From Nitromaritima sp964584125 (lineage in GTDB: Bacteria; Nitrospinota; Nitrospinia; Nitrospinales; VA-1), in assembly GCA_964584125.1 (NCBI GenBank), contig CAZOYP010000045.1, positions 1-21,692 of the forward strand: DNA of 21,692 nucleotides, written 5' to 3'. The translations under genes were made by a program, and so were the position numbers. This document shows positions 15,086 through 21,692 of this stretch, in pieces; the stretch's first letter is position 1; every line of letters begins with the position of its first letter. Under the pieces are notes generated by a model. It worked only from the letters and a program-made list of their open reading frames with translations. It searched no databases and was not told the origin of the DNA.

Positions 15086-15635
15086 CGACGGATTTTCTCT
15101 TCTTGAAGTAATTGTCGCCCTCGCAATTATGGCGATAGGCTTCGTGACGGTTTCACAATTATTCTCTGGAAGTATTCGTTCAGTTAGTCTCTCTGAGCAA
15201 TATCTTAAAGGTACTACTCTAGCTCATTCAAAAATAGGAGAACTTGAAGTCCGCAACTACAGCGTGTCTGAGTTTGATGGAACTTTTCCTAATGAAAAAA
15301 AGTATCGTTGGGAACTCCAAATAAAACCCCATACTTCTTCACTAAATAACAAAGAGAATAAGATTCTACTTTCTGAAGTAATTTTGAATGTCCTTTGGGA
15401 AGACAAAGGAAAAACTCATAATGTTGAATTAAATACGATAAAGGTAGATGGAGAATTGTATCCGGGTGCAGACGTATTGCTGGCTGAATCTTTTGGGGGT
15501 GGGCCTGGCTCTATTCAGGCAAGTGAAACAGAATCTCCCACTGCTGACGAGCCTACTCAAAACATCTCTGGTCGTCAAAATAATTTTAACAGCTACATTA
15601 GCGGATCAACCACTCATCATATTTCTGGGAATTAG
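15030..15635 (+). CDS. gspI: Minor pseudopilin GspI with extended C-terminal tail
   Basis: A 201-aa prepilin-like protein; typical GspI proteins are about 120-130 aa. The leader ends NNDG|FSLLEVIVALAIMAIGFVTV with Glu at +5. The start may be 15030 or the ATG at 15039; both lie inside gspH. The core (LAHSKIGELEVRNYS... RYRWELQIKP-like ... LNVLWEDKGKTHNVELNTIK) fits GspI. From about residue 141 there is an unusual Ser/Thr/Gly-rich tail with three Ile-Ser-Gly repeats (179-181, 190-192, 198-200), ending STTHHISGN, which resembles the end of GspC. In the family GspI nucleates the GspIJK tip complex. There are 3 nt to gspJ. Confidence 0.9.
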   Translation: MISMLTLLPGKQKSKKINNDGFSLLEVIVALAIMAIGFVTVSQLFSGSIRSVSLSEQYLKGTTLAHSKIGELEVRNYSVSEFDGTFPNEKKYRWELQIKPHTSSLNNKENKILLSEVILNVLWEDKGKTHNVELNTIKVDGELYPGADVLLAESFGGGPGSIQASETESPTADEPTQNISGRQNNFNSYISGSTTHHISGN

Positions 15636-15638
15636 TCT

Positions 15639-16499
15639 ATGAAATACTTGCGCGAATCAAACCAGGGCTTCACGCTATTAGAACTAATTCTTTCTTTGGG
15701 AATTATAGGTTTCATTGTTGCTATCTCCCTTAGTGCCATTAGGCTTGGAACCTCCGCACAAGAAGCTGGTCAACTAAAAGTTGACACCTTTCAACGTTTA
15801 AGACTAATTCAAAATCAACTAGGACAAAAAATAAAATCTAATTATCCAGTTTTTATGTTTAGAGAAAAAACTGTCTTCACATCAAATAATTCACAAGAAA
15901 AGCTCGAGAGGTTACTCTCTTTTGAAGGCAAAGAAAATTCTCTACGCTTTGTAACTTTTTCTTCAACTCTCACAAGTCAGAGAAAGTCTCCATGGACTCA
16001 TGAAACTAGTTTTTATATTGGCCAACACCCTGCTTCGGGGAAATCTGGAATTATTATGGCAGAGCGAACTGTAGCACCAAAAAATTCAACAGGTGTTATA
16101 TTTAAAAAAATAGAACAAGATCGTTTTTTCCTACTCACTGAAAATGTTGACTACCTTAAATTCCGTTACTACCAAATAAAAAAATTAATCCCGACCGATA
16201 ATAAACTCCAATTAAATCAATCGGGAAAATATAAAGGTCAATGGGTAACACAAATTGGGCACAACTCCTTTAAAAAAAAATCAGGGGAGCTAAGAGAAGA
16301 CGAACTTATTCGCCTTCAATTTGAACAAAATAATAGAATGACTCTACCTCGAGCCGTCGAAGTTTCACTAGGTTTAAAGGAAATAGCTAGACCTGGTTTT
16401 GAGGCAGAATCAAAGGTGATTTTTTCACCTCCCATAGTAATTCCTCTTTATTCTGGAATGAGATTTGCACTGCCAAATGATCGTGATGAAAACATTTAA
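15639..16499 (+). CDS. gspJ: Minor pseudopilin GspJ
   Basis: A 286-aa prepilin-like protein. The leader MKYLRESNQG is followed by FTLLELILSLGIIGFIVAIS with Glu at +5. A long globular domain follows, with FQRLRLIQNQLGQKIKS, a beta-rich middle (ENSLRFVTFSSTL, GIIMAERTVAPK, NVDYLKFRYYQ), LPRAVEVSLGLKE and a hydrophobic C-terminus. Family role: a partner of GspI and GspK in the pseudopilus tip. It is longer than many GspJ proteins (about 200 aa). The start is 3 nt after the gspI stop, and the end overlaps gspK by 14 nt. Confidence 0.9.
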   Translation: MKYLRESNQGFTLLELILSLGIIGFIVAISLSAIRLGTSAQEAGQLKVDTFQRLRLIQNQLGQKIKSNYPVFMFREKTVFTSNNSQEKLERLLSFEGKENSLRFVTFSSTLTSQRKSPWTHETSFYIGQHPASGKSGIIMAERTVAPKNSTGVIFKKIEQDRFFLLTENVDYLKFRYYQIKKLIPTDNKLQLNQSGKYKGQWVTQIGHNSFKKKSGELREDELIRLQFEQNNRMTLPRAVEVSLGLKEIARPGFEAESKVIFSPPIVIPLYSGMRFALPNDRDENI

Positions 16500-17469
16500 A
16501 CTTCATACAAACCAAAATGGAATTGCACTTATGGTGGTGTTATGGGTTTTGGTTCTACTTATGGGATTAGCCACAGAATTCTCCTTTTCCATGAAGGGAG
16601 AAGTCAATACAACTCGTAACTTTAAAGAAGACATACAAAGTTACCATCTAGCTAAGGCTGGTGTTCACTTGGCAATGGCTGAAATCCTTTCTCCATCAAG
16701 CTTTCATGCTTCGGACAAAGATTTTGGATTAATAATGGGCCCTTCAAATAAAGAACTCAGAATAGATTTACCTGAAGTAGATCGGATGGCATATCGGTCC
16801 TCTATGCGCCAAGAGATTGAATTTGGGCCAGGAACAATTACTTATAGGATTGAAGATGAAAATAGCAAGATACCTATAAATAAAACGCCACTAAATATAT
16901 TAGTCAAGGTTTTGACAACTATAGGTGTCGAATCGAAAGAAGAAAAGGATATTATCGCTAACTCAATACTTGATTGGATAGATTCTGACAAAAACCATCG
17001 ATTAAATGGTGCAGAAAATGGGTATTATCAGAGTTTAACTCCACCTTATTTTTCAAAAAATGCACCTATAGAAAACCTTGATGAATTGTCAATGGTTCGA
17101 GGAATTGATAAAAAAATTCTATATGGTACAGATCAAAATGAAGGATTAATAAATTTTTTTACAACATACAATGTTAAATCGGTTAACCCTAATACAGCTT
17201 CACCAAAGATACTTTCAATCATCTTTACTGAATCTCAGGCGAAGTCGATAATAAAAAAACGTGAAAAAAAGGGGTTTTATGACAAAACAACATCTGATTA
17301 TTTCAGAATTAGATCTACAGGAAAGATTAAGGATAGTCCAACAAATCACACGATAAACACGGTAGTTCAGAAAACCTTTGAGAAAGAAAACCCTATAATT
17401 TTAACCCATTACTGGAACGACAATAGCTTTAAGAACTTCTACAAACCTGAGCAAAAAATTAACCAATGA
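16486..17469 (+). CDS. gspK: Minor pseudopilin GspK
   Basis: A 327-aa prepilin-like protein from the ATG at 16486; in-frame ATG 16477 and TTG 16465 are alternatives. The leader MKTFKLHTNQNG is followed by IALMVVLWVLVLLMGLATEF. As usual for GspK, the +5 position is not Glu (it is Val). The large globular insert has QSYHLAKAGVHLAMAEIL, GTITYRIEDENSKIPINKTP, ILDWIDSDKNHRLNGAENGY and SVNPNTASPKILSIIF. The DSDKNHRLNGAE stretch resembles the GspK Ca2+ site. GspK caps the pseudopilus tip. It overlaps gspJ and, via ATGA, gspL. GspK distinguishes this locus from a type IV pilus. Confidence 0.93.
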   Translation: MKTFKLHTNQNGIALMVVLWVLVLLMGLATEFSFSMKGEVNTTRNFKEDIQSYHLAKAGVHLAMAEILSPSSFHASDKDFGLIMGPSNKELRIDLPEVDRMAYRSSMRQEIEFGPGTITYRIEDENSKIPINKTPLNILVKVLTTIGVESKEEKDIIANSILDWIDSDKNHRLNGAENGYYQSLTPPYFSKNAPIENLDELSMVRGIDKKILYGTDQNEGLINFFTTYNVKSVNPNTASPKILSIIFTESQAKSIIKKREKKGFYDKTTSDYFRIRSTGKIKDSPTNHTINTVVQKTFEKENPIILTHYWNDNSFKNFYKPEQKINQ

Positions 17470-18947
17470 AAAGCTTTTTTCTTGAAAAGTCACTTGGAAT
17501 TGACATTCGTGAAAACTCTGTTTGCCTAACCTTGCTCGGGAAAACCCTACATCGCGTTGATATAATTGCATGTGAATACATACCAACTAAACTGGTACCT
17601 AAAGATAATGAAAAAGCCGAATCTATTTTTCTAGAGGAAGTTAACCGCTTTATAATCGAAAATGATGCTTGCACAGAAAACATAATTATCAGTATTCCTC
17701 GCTCCAAACTCACACTTCAATCATTCGAACTTCCCTCTCCCGACATCGAGTCTGTTAATTCTATGATGGGGTTTGAACTAGAGAGGCATTTTTCATCAAG
17801 TATAGATAATTTTTATTATTCAAATTATATAACCAAAAAAGAATCCAATCTCTTTCACATTGCATGCGCCGCGATCAACAAAGAAATTGTTAACTACTAC
17901 CTGAATTTGCTTAAAAAACTAAACCTTAATGCATCCGTGCTTGACATATCTACATTTGCTAATCTAAACCTACTGTACTCAAATGGTAAAAACCAAGATA
18001 CGTTGTCAGTTTTGATTGACCTTAGCTATAATTTTATTGAGGTTTCTATAGTAGTCGATCAAAAATTAGAAATTTCCAGAAATATTCCCATTGAAGAGAG
18101 ATGGTATTGCGAATCATTTCTTAATCAAGAAAATCAGGACAAATCACATCAAAATATTTCAGAAAAAATAACGCCGATATTGGTAGAAGAAATCAAAAAT
18201 GCTTTATCGTCTTGCAAGATCATCGATGATTCTAAGTCTGTCGGCTCAATTTTTATTTCTGGGGGTGGATATTTAGCACAACATTTAACTTCAGAGTTAG
18301 AATCCGTGGCAGGAGTTCAAGTTTTTAGATTACAACCCCCAGAAATTGTCAATCTAAAGACAGACAATAGTTTTTTTGTTGAATTTATGGCAACCTCTCT
18401 TTCACTTGCCCTAAGGGGGATAAAAAGAAGTCCAATAGAGGCAAACCTATTACCAGAAAGCTTAATAACTACAAAATTGAAAAAAGTAAATACTAAGAGA
18501 ACAGTAGTACTAGCATTGGCGACATTAGTGTTCGTCATTGGATTTATGGTAAATCAGAGCGTTCAAAATAAAATAATTTTAACGTCCCTAGAAAAACAAT
18601 TTGACGAGATAAAAATCCATATGGGGCCCTTGGAAAAAGTTGATCTGGAATATAAAGTACTGCAAAAATACACCAACACTCTAAATAAGATAGACGAACT
18701 TAATCCAACAAAGCTTCCATTACTGATCGAGTTGAGTCAAATCATTCCTAAGGACACCTGGATAAAAAAAATCCAATTCAAGAAGAAAAATATTAAGCTG
18801 AATGGGGTTTCAAAGAATGCATCTCAGCTAGTACCGATAATTGAAAAATCAAGTCATTTTCGCGATACACATTTTGTGGGAACGATAACAAATGAATCCA
18901 CAGGCGATAAATTTACGATCAACACAGTCCTAGGGCCAAAACAATGA
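17466..18947 (+). CDS. gspL: GspL-like platform protein (PilM-like + PilN-like)
   Basis: A 493-aa bitopic inner-membrane protein. Residues ~1-330 form an actin/PilM-like cytoplasmic domain: LGIDIRENSVCLTLLG, IIISIPRSKLTLQSFELP, LSVLIDLSYNFIEVSIVVDQ and VGSIFISGGGYLAQHL. A TM segment follows at ~346-366 (VVLALATLVFVIGFMV). After it come a short coiled region and a periplasmic PilN/ferredoxin-like domain (LPLLIELSQIIPKDTWIKKI... IKLNGVSKNASQLVPII). This PilM-PilN arrangement defines GspL, which couples the ATPase GspE to the platform. It overlaps gspK (ATGA 17466-17469) and gspM (ATGA 18944-18947). Confidence 0.9.
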   Translation: MKSFFLEKSLGIDIRENSVCLTLLGKTLHRVDIIACEYIPTKLVPKDNEKAESIFLEEVNRFIIENDACTENIIISIPRSKLTLQSFELPSPDIESVNSMMGFELERHFSSSIDNFYYSNYITKKESNLFHIACAAINKEIVNYYLNLLKKLNLNASVLDISTFANLNLLYSNGKNQDTLSVLIDLSYNFIEVSIVVDQKLEISRNIPIEERWYCESFLNQENQDKSHQNISEKITPILVEEIKNALSSCKIIDDSKSVGSIFISGGGYLAQHLTSELESVAGVQVFRLQPPEIVNLKTDNSFFVEFMATSLSLALRGIKRSPIEANLLPESLITTKLKKVNTKRTVVLALATLVFVIGFMVNQSVQNKIILTSLEKQFDEIKIHMGPLEKVDLEYKVLQKYTNTLNKIDELNPTKLPLLIELSQIIPKDTWIKKIQFKKKNIKLNGVSKNASQLVPIIEKSSHFRDTHFVGTITNESTGDKFTINTVLGPKQ

Positions 18948-19522
18948 TTCAAGTAACACCTAGAGATAAAAAAATATTGTTCGCTAGCGGGGTTTTTGCT
19001 TTTTTATGGCTCCTCTTTATAGTGGTTGCTGAACCCGCATACCTAGAAAACAAAAGAACCCAAAAAAAAATAAAGGACAAAATACTTTTTATTCAAAAAT
19101 ACTATGAAATTATAAACCAGAAGTCGTATTACAAAGCAAAAAGCACAGAAAACAAAATTATAAGAACTACTCTCAATCAACGTTTTTTCAACCAAGCAAA
19201 CCCAACACTAGCTGCTGCGGAAAAGCAAAGTCTAATAGAGAGTCTTTCAAACAAAACAGGTGTAAATATTATACGGTTTCGCGTCGATAAGCCTAAATAT
19301 ACGGAAAGTTTATTAACTATATCAACAAAGGTCACCATTCGCTCAAAGCTTAGAAACTTGACCAAATTTATAAATATGTTGGAAAGCAATCAGAAATTCA
19401 TGGTCATTGAAGAAATGGCAATTCAAAGAATTAACAAAACCGATCTAGAAGAGCTTCAGGCTCAGCTCACTATTAGTGGGTTTATCAAGTTAATGGAAAC
19501 AGACAAAAAGAAAACAACATGA
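18944..19522 (+). CDS. gspM: GspM/PilO-like platform protein
   Basis: A 192-aa bitopic protein. A short basic N-terminus is followed by one TM segment (~11-30, ILFASGVFAFLWLLFIVV). A basic, coiled-coil-prone linker (~35-85) leads to a PilO-like ferredoxin domain with LIESLSNKTGVNIIRFRVDK, VTIRSKLRNLTKFINMLESN and FMVIEEMAIQRI. GspM pairs with GspL in the platform. Sequence conservation of this family is low, so the call rests on topology and position between gspL and gspD. Both ends overlap their neighbours by ATGA. Confidence 0.82.
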   Translation: MIQVTPRDKKILFASGVFAFLWLLFIVVAEPAYLENKRTQKKIKDKILFIQKYYEIINQKSYYKAKSTENKIIRTTLNQRFFNQANPTLAAAEKQSLIESLSNKTGVNIIRFRVDKPKYTESLLTISTKVTIRSKLRNLTKFINMLESNQKFMVIEEMAIQRINKTDLEELQAQLTISGFIKLMETDKKKTT

Positions 19523-21692
19523 AAAAAATTTTCTTATCAATTTTAATACTAAGTGTATATTTTTCATCGGGCTGTTTAGGAAACAGAAAATCTGCCCTTG
19601 AAAAATTTAAGGAACAGAATCCTATCGATGGGATGCGTTTTTCAGAAAAAAGGAAACAAAGTAAAGCAAAACCAAATCAAGATAACTATGCTACAAACTC
19701 GATAGACTTGAGTGGACTAAAAAATATAGCAAAACATCCTATAAATAAGTTAATCAAGGTTTCTGGTGAAAAAGTACCTCTTCGAAAAGGGCCTGGAAGC
19801 CAATACGGCAAGTCAGGAATAGCAGAAAAAGGGCAAACCTTTACTCTGCTTAGAACTCAAAAGAATATTCATGACAACCAAACGTGGTATCTTGCAGAAA
19901 ATGAAAACAAAAATAAATTTTTCATATCAAGCCTTTCATCTACCCTAATTGAGGTTAAGCCAGAAAACACTCCTAAAATAAAAAATAAGCTGGCAACAAA
20001 TAAAGTACAAGCGGAAAAAATATTACTTCAAAATCGAAAACCATTCTCCTTAAACAAACTAAAAACAGTTATCAGCCAAGAACCGCCTCTTCCAAAGGAA
20101 CTTGCGAAGGCAAAACACATAACCTTGAATTTTGAGGAAACCGAATTATACGATGTAATCACTACATTTTGTGAATTGTTGAAAATTGATTATGTCGTCG
20201 AAGGTAAGGTGCAAGGCAAAGTAACCCTTCAAACATTTAATAAAATTAAAGTCGAAGATTTATACTCTGTGCTAGAACAAATTTTAGCCTTACATAATGT
20301 TACAGTAACAAAAAGTGGGAATTTCTACCGCTTTCTTGGGGTCAAAGAGGCAGCAAAGAAACCGTTAAGCATACATTACGGGAACGATTCCAGTATTCCT
20401 GAAAAAGAGCGATTAATTATCCAAATCATACCTCTGAACCATATATCTGTCGAATCTATGAAAAAAATAATTACACCACTACTATCGCCAAATGCTAGTT
20501 TTATAGAAATTCCTGAAACGAATAATTTGATGATGATAGAAATGGCTAGTAACGTTAGACGGGTAATAAAAGTAGTCGAGGCATTGGATATTGACAAACT
20601 CGCCTCTTCAGATATTCAGTTATATAAACTTAATAATGCCGAATCAGATAACGTTGTTCTAGAATTGAACGAAATATTTTCCTCTATGGGCTATGCCGAC
20701 TCAATTGGTGAATCATTAACTTTTCTTTCTCTCGGTAGACTTAATTCTATTTTAGTCGTCAACGCCTTCGAGCGTGCTTTACCAACAATTGAATTTTGGG
20801 TTAATAAACTTGATCAACCCGTATCAGAAGGCGATGTGAGCACATTCGTTTACTATGTTCAAAATGGTGAAGCCGAAAAAATGTCGAAGTTGCTCAGTAC
20901 ATTATTTAAATCAAAAGACTCAGATCAATCTAAATTAAAAAAATTTGAAGGCTTAGCGAAAGCCGAATCATCCAAAGCAAAGGAGCCTTCCAAAACCAAG
21001 CAACCAGGAACTCAATCAAAAACTAGTAGTAAAAATAATAAACAAATAAAACTTACCGGTGGGAAAATAGATGATATCGATGGCGAAATCACAATACTTC
21101 CTGATGAAGATACAAATGCGCTCATCATTCGAACTAGCCCTAGAAATTACCCGGCTATTCTTGAGGTTATTAAAAAACTTGACCTACTACCACAGCAAGT
21201 ATTAATAGAGGTTTTAATTATAGATCTTAAAGTCGATGAAACAACCCGCAAGGGAGTAGAGTGGATTCTAGAAGGAGAAAAACTAGGTGCGGTAAAATTT
21301 AATAGTGTAGGTTCTCTAGCCACATCTGCAACTACAAATACAATTTTAGGTTCTTCTTTGTCTGGAGCAACAGCAAGCTTACTCCCTGGAGGAAGTCTAC
21401 TTTTAGAGAACACAGACAGACTAAAAGCTAAACTAGAGTTATTTGCATCGGAAGCACAAGCTGATGTTCTAGCAAACCCTATCCTCGTCACATCTGACAA
21501 TAAAGCCGCCAGCATTTCAGTTACAGATGAAATCCCCGTGGCCAGTTCCACTCTGACAACAAATTCGTCCGCACCTGTTACGTCAACCTCAATAGAGTTT
21601 AAAAAGGTAGGTGTTAAGCTAGATATTTTTCCAAAGATCAATTCGGATAACTTCGTGAACATGAAAATTCGACAAGAAATCAGTTCAAAAGG
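19519..21692 (+). CDS. gspD: Type II secretion secretin GspD, 5' part (runs off window)
   Basis: This frame is open from the ATG at 19519 (ATGA overlap with gspM) to the right edge: 724 codons, 3' end missing. The signal MKKIFLSILILSVYFSSGC has a lipobox-like Cys19 (Ser at -3, not the usual Leu). Residues ~79-143 form a bacterial SH3-like domain: VSGEKVPLRKGPGSQYGKSG, KGQTFTLL, WYLA and FFISSLSS. Then come N0 (~200-280, ITLNFEETELYDVITTFCEL), N1 (~297-360, LIIQIIPLNHISVESMKKII), N2 (~367-435) and N3. N3 is split by a Lys/Ser/Gln-rich insertion of about 50 residues (~465-515). The secretin domain begins with QQVLIEVLIIDLKVDETTRK and includes QADVLANPILVTSDNKAASI. It would form the outer-membrane channel. 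The SH3-like domain is unusual for GspD. Confidence 0.93.
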   Translation, partial: MKKIFLSILILSVYFSSGCLGNRKSALEKFKEQNPIDGMRFSEKRKQSKAKPNQDNYATNSIDLSGLKNIAKHPINKLIKVSGEKVPLRKGPGSQYGKSGIAEKGQTFTLLRTQKNIHDNQTWYLAENENKNKFFISSLSSTLIEVKPENTPKIKNKLATNKVQAEKILLQNRKPFSLNKLKTVISQEPPLPKELAKAKHITLNFEETELYDVITTFCELLKIDYVVEGKVQGKVTLQTFNKIKVEDLYSVLEQILALHNVTVTKSGNFYRFLGVKEAAKKPLSIHYGNDSSIPEKERLIIQIIPLNHISVESMKKIITPLLSPNASFIEIPETNNLMMIEMASNVRRVIKVVEALDIDKLASSDIQLYKLNNAESDNVVLELNEIFSSMGYADSIGESLTFLSLGRLNSILVVNAFERALPTIEFWVNKLDQPVSEGDVSTFVYYVQNGEAEKMSKLLSTLFKSKDSDQSKLKKFEGLAKAESSKAKEPSKTKQPGTQSKTSSKNNKQIKLTGGKIDDIDGEITILPDEDTNALIIRTSPRNYPAILEVIKKLDLLPQQVLIEVLIIDLKVDETTRKGVEWILEGEKLGAVKFNSVGSLATSATTNTILGSSLSGATASLLPGGSLLLENTDRLKAKLELFASEAQADVLANPILVTSDNKAASISVTDEIPVASSTLTTNSSAPVTSTSIEFKKVGVKLDIFPKINSDNFVNMKIRQEISSK

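Noticed and set aside
21147..21662. 171-aa minus-strand ORF opposite gspD
   Set aside because: Exact antisense shadow of the conserved secretin-coding frame; Ser/Arg-rich and without a recognisable domain.
10277..21692. Type IV pilus or competence locus instead of T2SS
   Set aside because: GspK without Glu at +5, the GspG Ca2+ loop, the fused PilM-PilN form of GspL and the absence of PilT/PilQ-type context favour T2SS.

Overview
The window is AT-rich (by eye roughly 35-38% GC), densely coded DNA from a Gram-negative bacterium. The Gram-negative assignment rests on a complete run of type II secretion (T2SS) genes including an outer-membrane secretin, a type II-like citrate synthase, FxsA and ClpS. 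The AT-richness, the radical SAM-PCP_red fusion and the unusual T2SS gene order fit a Nitrospinota or deltaproteobacterium-like lineage, but that placement is low-confidence inference. I see no tRNA, rRNA, CRISPR array, IS element or prophage.

Left part (1-10.3 kb): a minus-strand pair of transporters (a TauE/SafE-type permease cut by the window edge, coupled by ATGA to a glutamate/dicarboxylate:cation symporter) diverges from gltA (citrate synthase). Converging on gltA is a minus-strand set: an Nfu-type Fe-S scaffold, an unrecognised 114-aa protein and a divergent ClpS. Next come a minus-strand FxsA/methyltransferase pair and a minus-strand membrane-anchored monohaem cytochrome c-like protein. 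A small secreted Lys-rich protein abuts, with no spacer, a radical SAM/SPASM enzyme that carries a C-terminal PCP_red domain. A hypothetical gene converges on these, and a single-domain cyclic-nucleotide-binding protein follows. From 9709 to about 10145 lies a frame-broken remnant of a secreted STN/N0-domain protein.

Right part (10.3 kb to the end): a T2SS locus in the order gspC-E-F-G-H-I-J-K-L-M-D. Most junctions overlap (TGATG, ATGA or longer), implying one translationally coupled operon. It encodes the inner-membrane platform (C, F, L, M), the assembly ATPase (E), the major pseudopilin (G), the minor pseudopilins (H, I, J, K) and the secretin (D, 3' end outside the window). No prepilin peptidase (GspO) is present here.

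Most unusual points: (1) GspD carries a bacterial SH3-like domain between its lipoprotein-type signal and N0, plus a Lys/Ser-rich insertion near N3; (2) GspC and GspI share short C-terminal tails with repeated Ile-Ser-Gly, both ending His-Ile-Ser-Gly-X; (3) a degraded N0/STN-domain gene lies just upstream of gspC; (4) the radical SAM-PCP_red fusion is paired with a small secreted protein.
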